64,000 nucleotides of DNA from Pararhodobacter sp. CCB-MM2. Its GTDB lineage: Bacteria; Pseudomonadota; Alphaproteobacteria; Rhodobacterales; Rhodobacteraceae. Made by a program: the position numbers and the translations under genes. The notes beneath the pieces are model-generated. The model saw nothing but the letters and a program-made list of their open reading frames with translations, was not told the DNA's origin and searched no databases. Below, piece after piece: positions 1 to 8,152 of the stretch. The stretch spans positions 1 to 64,000 of the forward strand of contig NZ_LRRR01000016.1 of the NCBI RefSeq assembly GCF_001691415.1, in the 5' to 3' direction. Numbering within the stretch: the first letter of the stretch is position 1; each line of letters starts with the position of its first letter.

Positions 1-11
1 GCCCTTGCGGG

Positions 12-43
12 GGCGGACGGGGGTGGGAGCAACCCCGTCCGCC
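12..43 (-). terminator. GC-rich hairpin downstream of the amidase gene
   Basis: An 11-bp perfect inverted repeat (GGCGGACGGGG at 12-22, CCCCGTCCGCC at 33-43) with a 10-nt loop lies about 70 bases beyond the stop codon of the leftmost minus-strand operon. It could end that transcript. No clear T tract follows on the minus strand, so a rho-independent role is uncertain and it may only stabilise the 3' end. Bases 44-114 show nothing else. Confidence 0.4.
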
Positions 44-114
44 AGGGGTGCCCGCCGGGGAGGAGGCGGGCGGTTTGCGCGCGGCTTTTCAGGGAGGGGC
101 CGCGCGCGAAAATC

Positions 115-1410
115 TCATTGCGGCCTCATCGGGGCCTGCGACAGAAGTGACCCAAGCTGCCCGGCGAGGGCGATCAGGCGGCGGTCGGAATAGCGGGGGC
201 CGGTCAGCGTCAGACCCACGGGCAGGCCCTGCGGCCCGGTCAGGCCCGGCACGTTGACGCATGGCATGTGCAGCAGTGTCCAGATCCGGTTGAAGGTCGC
301 GGCGCCGGTGTTCTCGGGGCCTACGGGGGCCTCGCCGGCGGTCGAGGGGGTCAGCACCGCGTCGAAGGGCGCGGCGAGGCGGTCGAACTCGGCCCGGCAG
401 GCGGCGGCGAGGTCCAGCGCGGCCAGCAGATCGGCGCGGCTGTCGCCCTTCTCGTTTTTCAGGATCGAGACCATTTCTGGGTAAAGCGCCTCGCCCAGCT
501 CGCGGTATTCGGCAAGGAAGGACACCCGCATCTCGGCCTGCATGATGATGCGATGCGCCTCGGTCAGCCCGTCGAAGGCGGGGGGCAGGTCCAGCACGCG
601 GATCTCGGCGCCGGCAGCGCGCAGGCGGGCCTCGGCCTCGGCCATCGCAGCCACTGTCGCCGGCTCCGCCTTGTCCCAGACCGGGCTGCGGCAGATTGCG
701 ATCGTCGCGCCCTGCAGCGATGCCGGAGCGGGCACGTCTTCGATGCCGAAGACCTCGGCCAGCAGGTCCAGATCTTCGGCGGACCGGGCGTACCAGCCGA
801 GCGTGTCGAAGCTGGCCGCGCAGACCTTGAAGCCTTCGTGGCTGACGAGGTTCCACGTCGGTTTGATCGCATAGACGCCGCAATAGGATGCGGGCCGGAT
901 CACCGAGCCGCCCGTTTGCGTGCCGAGCGACACCGGCACCTGACCATCCGCCACCGCCGCGGCCGAACCGGACGACGAGCCACCCGGCGTGCGGGTCAGG
1001 TCATGCGGGTTCATCGTGGCGGCGCGGCGGCCGTTCACGGCGAATTCCACTGTGTCGAGTTTGCCCATCATCACCGCGCCCGCCTTGCGCAGCATCGCCA
1101 CAGCGGCGGCGTCGATATTCGGCCAATGATCCTGGAAATGCGGCGAGTTGAAGCTTGTCGGCATCTCCTCGGTGTACAGGATGTCCTTCACCCCCACCGG
1201 CAGCCCGTGCAGGGGGCCGGGCGTCGCGTCCTCGGCCCGAGCCAGCGCCGCCTCGGGGTCGAGGTGCGTCCAGGCGCGGACCTCGGCATCGCGCGCGCGC
1301 CAGCGGTCAAGGCAGGCGTCCATCAGCGCGACGGGCGTCAGATCGCCCGCCTCGATGAGGGCCAGCGCCTCGCGCGCGGTCAGCCAGTTGGGGGAGAGGG
1401 AGGTGGTCAT
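115..1410 (-). CDS. Amidase signature family hydrolase
   Basis: A 431-residue amidase-signature enzyme, probably cytoplasmic, that would hydrolyse a carboxamide to acid and ammonia. The Ser-cisSer-Lys machinery is visible: Lys in VGVKDI near residue 70, then the glycine/serine-rich GGSSSGSAAAVADG followed by GTQTGGSVIRPAS near 145-175. Length fits the short GatA-like amidases without extra domains. ATG at 1410 was chosen because it sits 1 nt after the stop of the upstream deacetylase-like gene; the in-frame extension to 1518 would overlap that gene and has no family-like sequence. It is the last gene of a six-gene minus-strand operon with three other amide-bond hydrolases, so it may act late, for example on a half-amide or carbamoyl intermediate. 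Allophanate-hydrolase-type activity is an alternative. The substrate is not evident. Confidence 0.9.
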   Translation of the reverse strand: MTTSLSPNWLTAREALALIEAGDLTPVALMDACLDRWRARDAEVRAWTHLDPEAALARAEDATPGPLHGLPVGVKDILYTEEMPTSFNSPHFQDHWPNIDAAAVAMLRKAGAVMMGKLDTVEFAVNGRRAATMNPHDLTRTPGGSSSGSAAAVADGQVPVSLGTQTGGSVIRPASYCGVYAIKPTWNLVSHEGFKVCAASFDTLGWYARSAEDLDLLAEVFGIEDVPAPASLQGATIAICRSPVWDKAEPATVAAMAEAEARLRAAGAEIRVLDLPPAFDGLTEAHRIIMQAEMRVSFLAEYRELGEALYPEMVSILKNEKGDSRADLLAALDLAAACRAEFDRLAAPFDAVLTPSTAGEAPVGPENTGAATFNRIWTLLHMPCVNVPGLTGPQGLPVGLTLTGPRYSDRRLIALAGQLGSLLSQAPMRPQ

Positions 1411-1411
1411 G

Positions 1412-2344
1412 TCAGGCGATCCCGAGGGCGTCCCATTGCGAGCGGATCTCTTCGCCCGTGGCCGAGGCGACACCGTCGGCGGCCAAGAACCGACCCAGCA
1501 GCCGGTCGAGCGCATCAATGCGACCGGGCTGGGCGATGATCCAGGGCGAGAGCGACAGCGACAGGATGCGCCCGCCGCGCAGACGGCTTTCGTCCAGCAG
1601 CACGTCGAAGGCGGCGTCGAGCTGATACTCGTAATCGTCGATCGGCATGTTTTGTAGCCCGAGGATCTTGTGATCCGACAGGTCGTAGCTCAGCGGCAGA
1701 TGGGTCAGATCCCCGGCGCGGGTGTGGAAGGCATAGGGCAGATCGTCGTTGATCCAGTCGCACAGGTATTTCGCGCCCGCATCGGCCACCAGATCGGGGG
1801 TCAGGGCGGATTGCGAATGGGACGGCGAATGCCAGCCGGTCACGGCTTGACCCGAGGCCGCACGGAGCGTGGCGAAGGCCTCGGTCACGAGAGCCTTCTC
1901 CACCTCCTCGGTGAGCTGCGAATGGTGCAGATGCCCCATGTCGACGCCCGCCGCCGCGACTTCCCAACCGCGTTTGACGATTTCCTGCATCAGATACGGA
2001 TAGCGCGGGGCGAGCGCCGAGTTCATCGCCGCCGTCGCCTTCACGCCGTGCTTGTCCAGCACCTTGAACAGCCGCTCGATGCCGACGCGGTTGCCATAAT
2101 CGCGCGTCGAATAATCCCAGACGGAAGGGTAGGGCCGGTCCATGCCGCCGATGGGCTTCACCGGGCTTGCCGGCATGTCCATCGGGAAATGTTCCAGATG
2201 CACGGTCGCCCAGACCAGCAGCGTCTTGCCGCCCTGCCATTGGAACGCCGGCACGTCGCGCAGATAGCGCGCGGCATAGCGGTCGTGGTCCATGCCCTTC
2301 TTGCGCAGCGGATAGTCGAAATAGCTGTCGGGGATCAGGCTCAT
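1412..2344 (-). CDS. Polysaccharide deacetylase (PuuE/imidase-like) family protein, second paralogue
   Basis: A 310-residue protein of the NodB-fold deacetylase family, closest in style to PuuE-type allantoinases and bacterial cyclic-imide hydrolases rather than to chitin or peptidoglycan deacetylases. Typical family pieces are DYGNRVGIERL (about 85-95), ATAAMNSALAPRYP, a ring of tryptophan and glycine around GWHSPSHSQS, and YLCDWINDDLPY. The start ATG overlaps the stop of the upstream paralogue in an ATGA, implying coupled translation. Where the paralogue and PuuE have an active-site SHG/GHG segment, this protein reads AAAGV, so a normally conserved histidine is missing. It could be an enzyme with altered chemistry or a structural partner of the 2341-3270 product. 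No signal peptide is visible, so it should be cytoplasmic. Confidence 0.85.
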   Translation of the reverse strand: MSLIPDSYFDYPLRKKGMDHDRYAARYLRDVPAFQWQGGKTLLVWATVHLEHFPMDMPASPVKPIGGMDRPYPSVWDYSTRDYGNRVGIERLFKVLDKHGVKATAAMNSALAPRYPYLMQEIVKRGWEVAAAGVDMGHLHHSQLTEEVEKALVTEAFATLRAASGQAVTGWHSPSHSQSALTPDLVADAGAKYLCDWINDDLPYAFHTRAGDLTHLPLSYDLSDHKILGLQNMPIDDYEYQLDAAFDVLLDESRLRGGRILSLSLSPWIIAQPGRIDALDRLLGRFLAADGVASATGEEIRSQWDALGIA

Positions 2345-3270
2345 GCCGGCTGCTCCGGGTTGAACGGCTTCATCCAGTCGGTGAAGCTGTCGTAGTAATT
2401 GGCCTCGAAATGCGCGGCGATCTCGCGCCCGGTCGCCAGCCACACCTTGTCGTGGCCAGTGACGTATTTCAGGGCTTCATCAAGGATATGCAGCCGGTGC
2501 GGCTGGCCGATCAGATAGGGGTGGAGCGGGACGCACATGACGGTGCCCGACTCCTCGCCCTCGGCATAGAGCCGGTCGAAATGGGTCTTGATGATCTCGA
2601 GGTAGTTCTTCGGCGAGATGTTCTTGAAGTTCAGCACCGGCACGTCGTTGCATTCCATCATGTAGGGAACGCTGACCAGACGGTTCTTGCTGCGGGTTTT
2701 CACCGGCATTGGCTGATCGTCATGGAACAGATCGAGCGTGTATTTGATGCCTTCCTCGGCCAGCAGATCCTGCGTCGTCTCGCCGTTCGAGATGGCAGGG
2801 CTCAGCCAGCCGTCCAGATCCTGACCCGAGGCGCGTTTGATCGTCTCGCGCGACTGGCGGATGATCTCACGCTGCTGGTCCTCGGTCATGTTGTAGAGGT
2901 AGCGGGTGTTGTAGACGCCGTGCGAGAACAGTTCCCACTCCAGCTCGCAGCAGCGTTCGATGATCTCGGGGAAGTGGTCGCAGACCGCCACGTTCAGCGA
3001 GACCGAGCCGCGCACGCCGTATTTCGCCATGACATCGGCCATGCGGTCGAAGCCGACGCGGTTGCCGTAGTCGCGCATCGAATAGTTCAGGATGTCGGGC
3101 TCAGGCCGGTACCAGACCGCACGGGTGGGCGAGGGCGGCGGGGCGAGTTCGTAGAACTCGATGTTCGGGGCCACCCAGAAGGCCACGCGGGCGCCGTTCG
3201 GCCATTCGATCTTCGGGCGGCCGGCATAGGGGGCGTGGTCATAGGCGAAGGGTTCGCGCCATTGCGTCAT
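2341..3270 (-). CDS. Polysaccharide deacetylase (PuuE/imidase-like) family hydrolase, first paralogue
   Basis: A 309-residue NodB-fold protein with no signal peptide, so it probably acts on a small cytosolic cyclic amide rather than a polysaccharide. Features match PuuE-like allantoinase/imidase proteins: MRDYGNRVGFDRM, GVRGSVSLNVAVCDHFPEI, WELFSHGVYNTRYLY (with the family histidine), GWLSPAISNGETTQDLLAEEG and VPLHPYLIGQP near the C-terminus. It starts 2 nt after the isochorismatase-like gene stop and overlaps the next paralogue by 4 nt. PuuE opens the hydantoin ring of allantoin and relatives open cyclic imides, so ring-opening of a cyclic ureide or imide is the favoured inference. The exact substrate is unknown. 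Confidence 0.88.
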   Translation of the reverse strand: MTQWREPFAYDHAPYAGRPKIEWPNGARVAFWVAPNIEFYELAPPPSPTRAVWYRPEPDILNYSMRDYGNRVGFDRMADVMAKYGVRGSVSLNVAVCDHFPEIIERCCELEWELFSHGVYNTRYLYNMTEDQQREIIRQSRETIKRASGQDLDGWLSPAISNGETTQDLLAEEGIKYTLDLFHDDQPMPVKTRSKNRLVSVPYMMECNDVPVLNFKNISPKNYLEIIKTHFDRLYAEGEESGTVMCVPLHPYLIGQPHRLHILDEALKYVTGHDKVWLATGREIAAHFEANYYDSFTDWMKPFNPEQPA

Positions 3271-3272
3271 GG

Positions 3273-3944
3273 TCAGGACTCCTCGGCGCGCGCGGCCAGC
3301 TGGGCGAGAACCTCGTCCAAGGGCTTCACGTCGCCGTATTTGAAGGCAATGTCATAGAGGTTGGCGTAATGCGCGCCCTCCTCGCGGTCGGCGACCGTCT
3401 CTTCGGGGACGCAGACATGGTAGCCCAGCGACAGGGCGTCCATCACCGTGCCGCGCACGCAGCCCGAGGTCGCGCCGCCGGTGATGATCACCGTGTCGAC
3501 CCGGTGCCAGTTCAGGTAGCTGGTCAGATGGGTCTCGAAAAAGCACGACGACATGCGCTTGTGCAGCTTCAGGTCGCCCTCCAGCACCTCAAGACGCGGG
3601 TCGATCTGCGCCTGCGGGTTGTCATGGCCGACCTTGTGCAGCGCCCATTCCGTGGTGCTGAGGCGCGACCACATGCCGGCGTCCGAGCCGTCCGGCAGAT
3701 AGGCGACATAGCCCCAGACCACCGGCCCGCCGAGCTTGCGCACCGCCGCGGCCAGCGCATTCACGCCCTCGAACTGGCGCGGATGGCCGTCATAGGCGGT
3801 AGGAAAATTGGCCGTATCAGTATAGCGGCGCTGCAGATCCACGTTGATCAGCGCGATCTTCTGGCCCAGACCGCGTTCCGGCACGCGCGGATTGGCCTTG
3901 TAATCAAGGTAGATCTGCTTCGAGGTCTTGTCGGTGGGCAGCAT
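3273..3944 (-). CDS. Isochorismatase-like hydrolase of the N-carbamoylsarcosine/maleamate amidase type
   Basis: A 223-residue cysteine hydrolase of the isochorismatase fold. The catalytic triad is readable: Asp in NVDLQRRY (about 35), Lys in LHKRMSSCFF (about 127), and the nucleophile Cys in GGATSGCVRGT (about 161), a motif characteristic of N-carbamoylsarcosine amidase and maleamate amidohydrolase. The downstream DREEGAHYANLYDI also fits that subgroup. Such enzymes hydrolyse terminal amides or N-carbamoyl groups, releasing ammonia. It lies in a six-gene operon between a glyoxalase-like gene (4-nt gap) and two PuuE-like hydrolases (2-nt gap), which suggests it hydrolyses the half-amide or carbamoyl product of ring opening. 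Confidence 0.88.
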   Translation of the reverse strand: MLPTDKTSKQIYLDYKANPRVPERGLGQKIALINVDLQRRYTDTANFPTAYDGHPRQFEGVNALAAAVRKLGGPVVWGYVAYLPDGSDAGMWSRLSTTEWALHKVGHDNPQAQIDPRLEVLEGDLKLHKRMSSCFFETHLTSYLNWHRVDTVIITGGATSGCVRGTVMDALSLGYHVCVPEETVADREEGAHYANLYDIAFKYGDVKPLDEVLAQLAARAEES

Positions 3945-3948
3945 CGGC

Positions 3949-4683
3949 TCAGTCCCGGACCATGCTCAGGGGCGCGCCATGCGACAGCGCCAGATCGAAG
4001 TCGCGCGCCTCACCGCCCGAGAGCACGGCCTTGACCATGCCCCCGCCGGCGCGGGCCTGCGGCGCGTCGAGCGGCAGGATCTCGACCCAGCTTGCGCCGA
4101 AATCGTAATGGCCGGGCGCGGTTTCCGTTCCGCCGAGCGCCGCCAGCGTCTTGCCCACGATCGCCGCATCAGCGGTGGAGATCGTCAGGCCCACGAGGCC
4201 CGTCGCACCATTCACATGCGGCACCGGCGCGGGGATGCGGGCCGAGCGGCCCTCGACGTCCGAGACGACGAAGGGCAGCGAGACATCGCCCTCGGCGCCC
4301 CAGCCGCACATCAGCAACTCCAGCGCCCAGCGGCTGCCATCGGCGATCACGTTCGACACCGGCACCGGGCCGCGGTTGGGCAGACCGGCGGCGCTCAGCG
4401 CCTCGGCGGTGGCTTGCGCCGAGGGAACGGTGAAGCTCCAATCCGCCCAGCCTTCGCCGGCTTCCAGGACGCCGCCCAGACGGTGCGAGGCCTGCGCCTC
4501 GGCCGAGGTGAAGGCGGTCAGCAGGATGTAGCTGCCGTCATCGAAGCAGACGAACTTGAATTCGGTCTTGCCGTGCTCGGTATCCGCGCGTTCGAGGATC
4601 GAGAAGCCCATTGCCGCGAAATCGGCGGCAGCGGCATCGAGGTCGTTCACGAGCAGGACGAAATGGTCGAAGGGAAGGGACAC
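3949..4683 (-). CDS. Glyoxalase/VOC-fold protein
   Basis: A 244-residue protein beginning FDHFVLLVNDLDAAAADFAAMGF, the typical first strand-helix of vicinal oxygen chelate (glyoxalase) domains. A His near residue 7 and Glu/His residues along the chain could bind a metal, and a second repeat begins around residue 150 (GATGLVGLTISTADAAI). The two-module layout resembles the glyoxalase-like family PF13468. It could be a dioxygenase, lyase, isomerase or binding protein; sequence alone does not decide. It is spaced 1 nt from the upstream molybdoenzyme gene and 4 nt from the amide hydrolase, so it belongs to the same pathway. Confidence 0.75.
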   Translation of the reverse strand: MSLPFDHFVLLVNDLDAAAADFAAMGFSILERADTEHGKTEFKFVCFDDGSYILLTAFTSAEAQASHRLGGVLEAGEGWADWSFTVPSAQATAEALSAAGLPNRGPVPVSNVIADGSRWALELLMCGWGAEGDVSLPFVVSDVEGRSARIPAPVPHVNGATGLVGLTISTADAAIVGKTLAALGGTETAPGHYDFGASWVEILPLDAPQARAGGGMVKAVLSGGEARDFDLALSHGAPLSMVRD

Positions 4684-4684
4684 G

Positions 4685-6985
4685 TCAGGCTTCTTTTTTG
4701 GCTGTGATGACAGGAGGCTGCGTCACGCGCAGCGGAGGCAGGGGGGCGTCGTGGCGCGCGACCTGCACAAGACAGGATTGCGCGGAACAGCCCTGTCCCA
4801 ATTCCGAGGTGCCGATATCGCGGGTCAGCACATTGGGGTTCGAGGACCGATCGGTCATGCCGTCCGGATCATAGGTCGCGCCGGTCGGCAGCAGGACGAC
4901 GCCCGGCATCACACCCGCGTCGATCTGGGCGATGGCGAAGCAGGCGCCACGGGCGTTGAACACACGCAGCACGTCGCCGTCCTTGATGCCGCGCGCCTCG
5001 GCATCGGCCGGGTTCAGCTGCAGCCGCTCACGGTCCTGCACCTTGCCCTCGCGCGAGTAGCTGGAGAAATCCATCTGCCCGTGCAGCTTGCGCGGCGGCT
5101 GCGGGGTCAGCAGATGCAAGGGGGCGTCGGACGTGGCGGTGCCGAGCCATTCCTCGGGGTCCAGCCAGCAGGGGTGGCCGGGCTGGCCGGGTTCGGCAGC
5201 GGCGAGGGCCGAGTAGAGCTCGATCTTGCCCGAGGGCGTCGAGAGGGGATGCGCCAGCGGGTCAGCGCGGAAGTCGGACAGCATGACGTAATCTTCGGTG
5301 GGCTCGGGCATCTTCAGATAGCCCTGATCCCAGAAATCCTGAAACTCCGGCACGTTGATCCCGCGCGACGCCAGACGGCCCGAGATCTTCTCCCAAGCCC
5401 AGCCCAGCCAGTCGGCACTGCTGCGGCCTTCGGTGAAGGTCTCGCCATTGCCCAGACGCTCGGCCAGCGCGGCGAAGATGTCGTAATCGTCCTTCGCGCC
5501 GGCATAGGGCTCGACGACCTTGTGCATCGCCAGCAGGAACCGATCGCGCGAGGCGCCGCCGATGTCCTCGCGCTCCAGCGTCACCGTGGTCGGCAGGACG
5601 ATGTCGGCATGCCGCGCGGTCGAGGTCCAGTAGCCCTCATTGACGATGATCGTCTCGGGCTGGCGGAAGGCCTCGCGCAGGCGGTTCAGATCCTGATGGT
5701 GGTGGAACGGGTTGCCGCCGGCCCAATAGACCAGCTTGATCTCGGGATAGGTCCGGGTCTCGCCGTCATAGCGGTAGTCCGCACCCGGATTGAGCAGCAT
5801 GTCCGAGACGCGGGCGCAGGGGATCGACAGGCCGGTCGAATTCTTCAGTCCCGGCAGGCCGGCGAGCGGCGTCTTGTAGTCGGGATTGCCCATCGCGTTG
5901 GAGGAGCCGTAGCCGAAGGCGAAACCGCCACCCGGCAGGCCGACCTGCCCCAGAACGCAGGCCAGCGCGATGGCGGCCCAGTACGGCTGTTCGCCGTGGC
6001 GCGAGCGTTGCAGCGACCAGTTCAGCGCGACCATCACCCGTTTGCCGGGCAGGGAAAGCGCAAGGTCGCGGATCTGATCGGCCGGAATGCCGGTGATCTC
6101 GGCCGCCCATTCGGGGGTCTTCGCCACGCCGTCCGACTTGCCCGACAGATAGTCGAGATAGGGCTGCGCGTCGTTGACATGCGAGGCGAGGAAGGCCGTT
6201 TCCGCCTTGCCCTCGGCCACCACCACCTGCGTCAGCGCCATGATGAGGGCCGCATCGGTATTGGGGCGCACCGGCAGCCATTCGACTCCGAACTGATCCT
6301 CGATATCCTTGCGATAGGGCGAGACGTTGATCGTGCGCACGCGCCCACCGTCTTGGCCGGTGACGCCCGCCATGAAGCCGTCGTAACGGTGTTCGCCAAT
6401 GCCGCCCGACTGGATCTCCCAGTTCTTCGCAGGCAGACCCCCGAAGGCGAGGAAGATGTCGGTATTCTCGCGGATCGAGGCCAGCGAGGTGACGGACGAG
6501 CCGATCATATTGTCGCCGACGATGCGCGGCAGGAAGGCCATTGCCGCGCCGTAGGAATAATTCGTCTCCTGATCCACATGCCCGCCGATCGCCGCGAAGA
6601 AGCGACGCACCAGCGTGCGGGCGTGGTGGATGCGGCCGGCGCTGGACCAGCCGTAGCTGCCGCCGAACAGCGCGCCGTTGCCGTGATCCCGACGCACGCG
6701 ACCGATTTCACCGGCGACCAGATCCAGCGCCTCGTCCCAGTCGAGCTCGACATAGGAATCCTCGCCGCGCGCCGCGCCCTTGTCGCCCTCCAGCCAGCCC
6801 TTGCGGACCACCGGACGGGCCACGCGCAGGGGGTGATCCAGCATCTCGGGCCAGGCCTCGTTCATGCGCGAGGGGCGGGGATCATGCTCGAACGGATGCA
6901 GCGCGCGGACCTTGCCGTCCACGGTCTCGACGCGGAAGGCGCCCCAATGGGAGGCAGCGAGAGGGAGGGGTTTCGTCGAGGTCAT
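4685..6985 (-). CDS. Cytosolic molybdopterin oxidoreductase of the BisC/TorZ (DMSO reductase) type
   Basis: A 766-residue Mo-bis(MGD) enzyme. The serine molybdenum-ligand region GSYGWSSAGRIHHA (about 108-121) matches the DMSO/TMAO/biotin-sulfoxide reductase group. There is no N-terminal Fe-S cysteine motif and no twin-arginine signal, so it should be cytoplasmic like BisC. The C-terminal molybdopterin-dinucleotide binding domain is complete (LHLLTPQPPRKLHGQMD, LNPADAEARGIKDGDVLRV). It is the first gene of the minus-strand operon and is divergent from a LysR gene. Reduction of an S-oxide or N-oxide, or hydroxylation in the reverse direction, are possible; the neighbouring sulfurtransferase and C-S lyase genes make a sulfoxide plausible but unproven. 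Confidence 0.9.
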   Translation of the reverse strand: MTSTKPLPLAASHWGAFRVETVDGKVRALHPFEHDPRPSRMNEAWPEMLDHPLRVARPVVRKGWLEGDKGAARGEDSYVELDWDEALDLVAGEIGRVRRDHGNGALFGGSYGWSSAGRIHHARTLVRRFFAAIGGHVDQETNYSYGAAMAFLPRIVGDNMIGSSVTSLASIRENTDIFLAFGGLPAKNWEIQSGGIGEHRYDGFMAGVTGQDGGRVRTINVSPYRKDIEDQFGVEWLPVRPNTDAALIMALTQVVVAEGKAETAFLASHVNDAQPYLDYLSGKSDGVAKTPEWAAEITGIPADQIRDLALSLPGKRVMVALNWSLQRSRHGEQPYWAAIALACVLGQVGLPGGGFAFGYGSSNAMGNPDYKTPLAGLPGLKNSTGLSIPCARVSDMLLNPGADYRYDGETRTYPEIKLVYWAGGNPFHHHQDLNRLREAFRQPETIIVNEGYWTSTARHADIVLPTTVTLEREDIGGASRDRFLLAMHKVVEPYAGAKDDYDIFAALAERLGNGETFTEGRSSADWLGWAWEKISGRLASRGINVPEFQDFWDQGYLKMPEPTEDYVMLSDFRADPLAHPLSTPSGKIELYSALAAAEPGQPGHPCWLDPEEWLGTATSDAPLHLLTPQPPRKLHGQMDFSSYSREGKVQDRERLQLNPADAEARGIKDGDVLRVFNARGACFAIAQIDAGVMPGVVLLPTGATYDPDGMTDRSSNPNVLTRDIGTSELGQGCSAQSCLVQVARHDAPLPPLRVTQPPVITAKKEA

Positions 6986-7043
6986 GGGGCTGTCCGAATA
7001 CGGAAGATGCGGCTGTGATGCCGGATTGAGGTCGACGCTAGGT

Positions 7044-7091
7044 CATAACATTTTGGCCGTCAACAACCCTATTGACGTGCCGACTGTTATG
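7044..7091. promoter_or_regulatory. Nested symmetric dyad, probable LysR operator in a divergent promoter region
   Basis: Two inverted repeats share one centre at 7067.5. The outer pair is CATAACA (7044-7050) and TGTTATG (7085-7091); the inner pair is CGTCAA (7058-7063) and TTGACG (7072-7077). The distance between outer and inner arms is exactly 7 nt on both sides. It lies in the 188-nt gap between the molybdoenzyme operon (minus) and the LysR gene (plus). The inner arms look like -35 hexamers facing outwards, but matching -10 boxes are weak. Confidence 0.65.
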
Positions 7092-7173
7092 TAGGAATTT
7101 CATTTTACAGGCGCAGCTTCGTGCCTGTTTTTTGTGCATTCCTTCATCGTCCTGTTCCAAAGGAGAGCGGAAT

Positions 7174-8091
7174 TTGAATCGCTTCAACGTCAGACAGATC
7201 GAGGCCTTCCGGGCCGTCATCACTCTTGGTGGTATGACCAAGGCTGCGGAATCATTGGGAATTTCCCAACCCGCTGTGTCACGTCTGATGGTCGATTTCC
7301 AAGAAGCGGTCGGATTCAAGCTGTTCCGGCGCTCGCGCGGGGGTGCTGAACCAACAGACGATGCCCGCCGTCTTTTTCAGCTTGTCGACAAATTCTTCGT
7401 CGGGCTCGAAGAGATGAATCAGGAAGTCCACGCCATCCGCTCGCTCGCCAGCGGGTCGGTCACCGTGGCGGCGATGGGCCCCTATGACAACGGTCTGATC
7501 CCCGAGGTCGTCGCCGGTTTTCGCCAGCGTTACCCGGATATTGCGATCCGTCTTGAAAGCCAGCCGCAGGACCGCGTGGGCGAATGGGTCGCCTCGCGCC
7601 GGGCCGATATCGGCATCGTCTCGCTGCCCATCGCCAATGGTGCGCTGAGCGTGCAGGAGCTGGTGAAGATGCCCGCGCTCTGCGTCGTGCCCGCCGGTCA
7701 CGCGCTGGCCGCGAAGGAGACGATTCGCGCCGAGGATCTGTCCGACGAAAGCTTCGTCAGCTTCCCGCGCGGCGCGCCCTTCCGCTTCGAGACCGACATG
7801 CTGTTCGAGAAAAAGGGCGTCGAGCGGCGGATGCTGACCGAGGCCACGACGCATGAAGCGGTGTGCAACCTCGTGGCGGCGGGCCTCGGCGTGTCGATCG
7901 TCAGCCCCTTCTCGCCCCATCTGCGGCGCAACCCGCGCCTCGAATTCCGCCCCTTCCTCCCCGCCATGCCGATCACCCTCGGCATGGTCTCGGGCGAGGA
8001 CTCCCTCTCGGTCGCGGCTCAGGCGTTCCACGATTTCATTCTGGAACAGACCGAGTCCTACAAGGCCTCGCTGGCCATGGCCGCGCGCTGA
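7174..8091 (+). CDS. LysR-family transcriptional regulator
   Basis: A 305-residue LysR protein: N-terminal winged helix (FNVRQIEAFRAVI, MTKAAESLGISQPAVSRLM within the first 45 residues) and a type 2 periplasmic-binding-like effector domain. TTG at 7174 was preferred because AGGAGA (7161-7166) is well spaced before it and the protein then has the usual LysR start; the frame open back to 7072 adds unrelated cysteine-rich sequence. It is divergent from the six-gene hydrolase/molybdoenzyme operon and upstream of the co-directional FAD oxidoreductase-sulfurtransferase-lyase genes, so it probably controls one or both sets through the dyad at 7044-7091. Confidence 0.93.
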   Translation: MNRFNVRQIEAFRAVITLGGMTKAAESLGISQPAVSRLMVDFQEAVGFKLFRRSRGGAEPTDDARRLFQLVDKFFVGLEEMNQEVHAIRSLASGSVTVAAMGPYDNGLIPEVVAGFRQRYPDIAIRLESQPQDRVGEWVASRRADIGIVSLPIANGALSVQELVKMPALCVVPAGHALAAKETIRAEDLSDESFVSFPRGAPFRFETDMLFEKKGVERRMLTEATTHEAVCNLVAAGLGVSIVSPFSPHLRRNPRLEFRPFLPAMPITLGMVSGEDSLSVAAQAFHDFILEQTESYKASLAMAAR

Positions 8092-8152
8092 TCACTCCCT
8101 CCCGACCATGGCCGCGACCCTCCCCCCGCCGGCCCCTTAGCAGGATCCTCCC

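Noticed and set aside
4556..7018. An 820-codon open frame on the plus strand opposite the molybdoenzyme gene
   Set aside because: It is antisense to a clear BisC-type gene, has arginine/glycine/glutamine-rich sequence typical of a GC-rich shadow frame and shows no recognisable domain.
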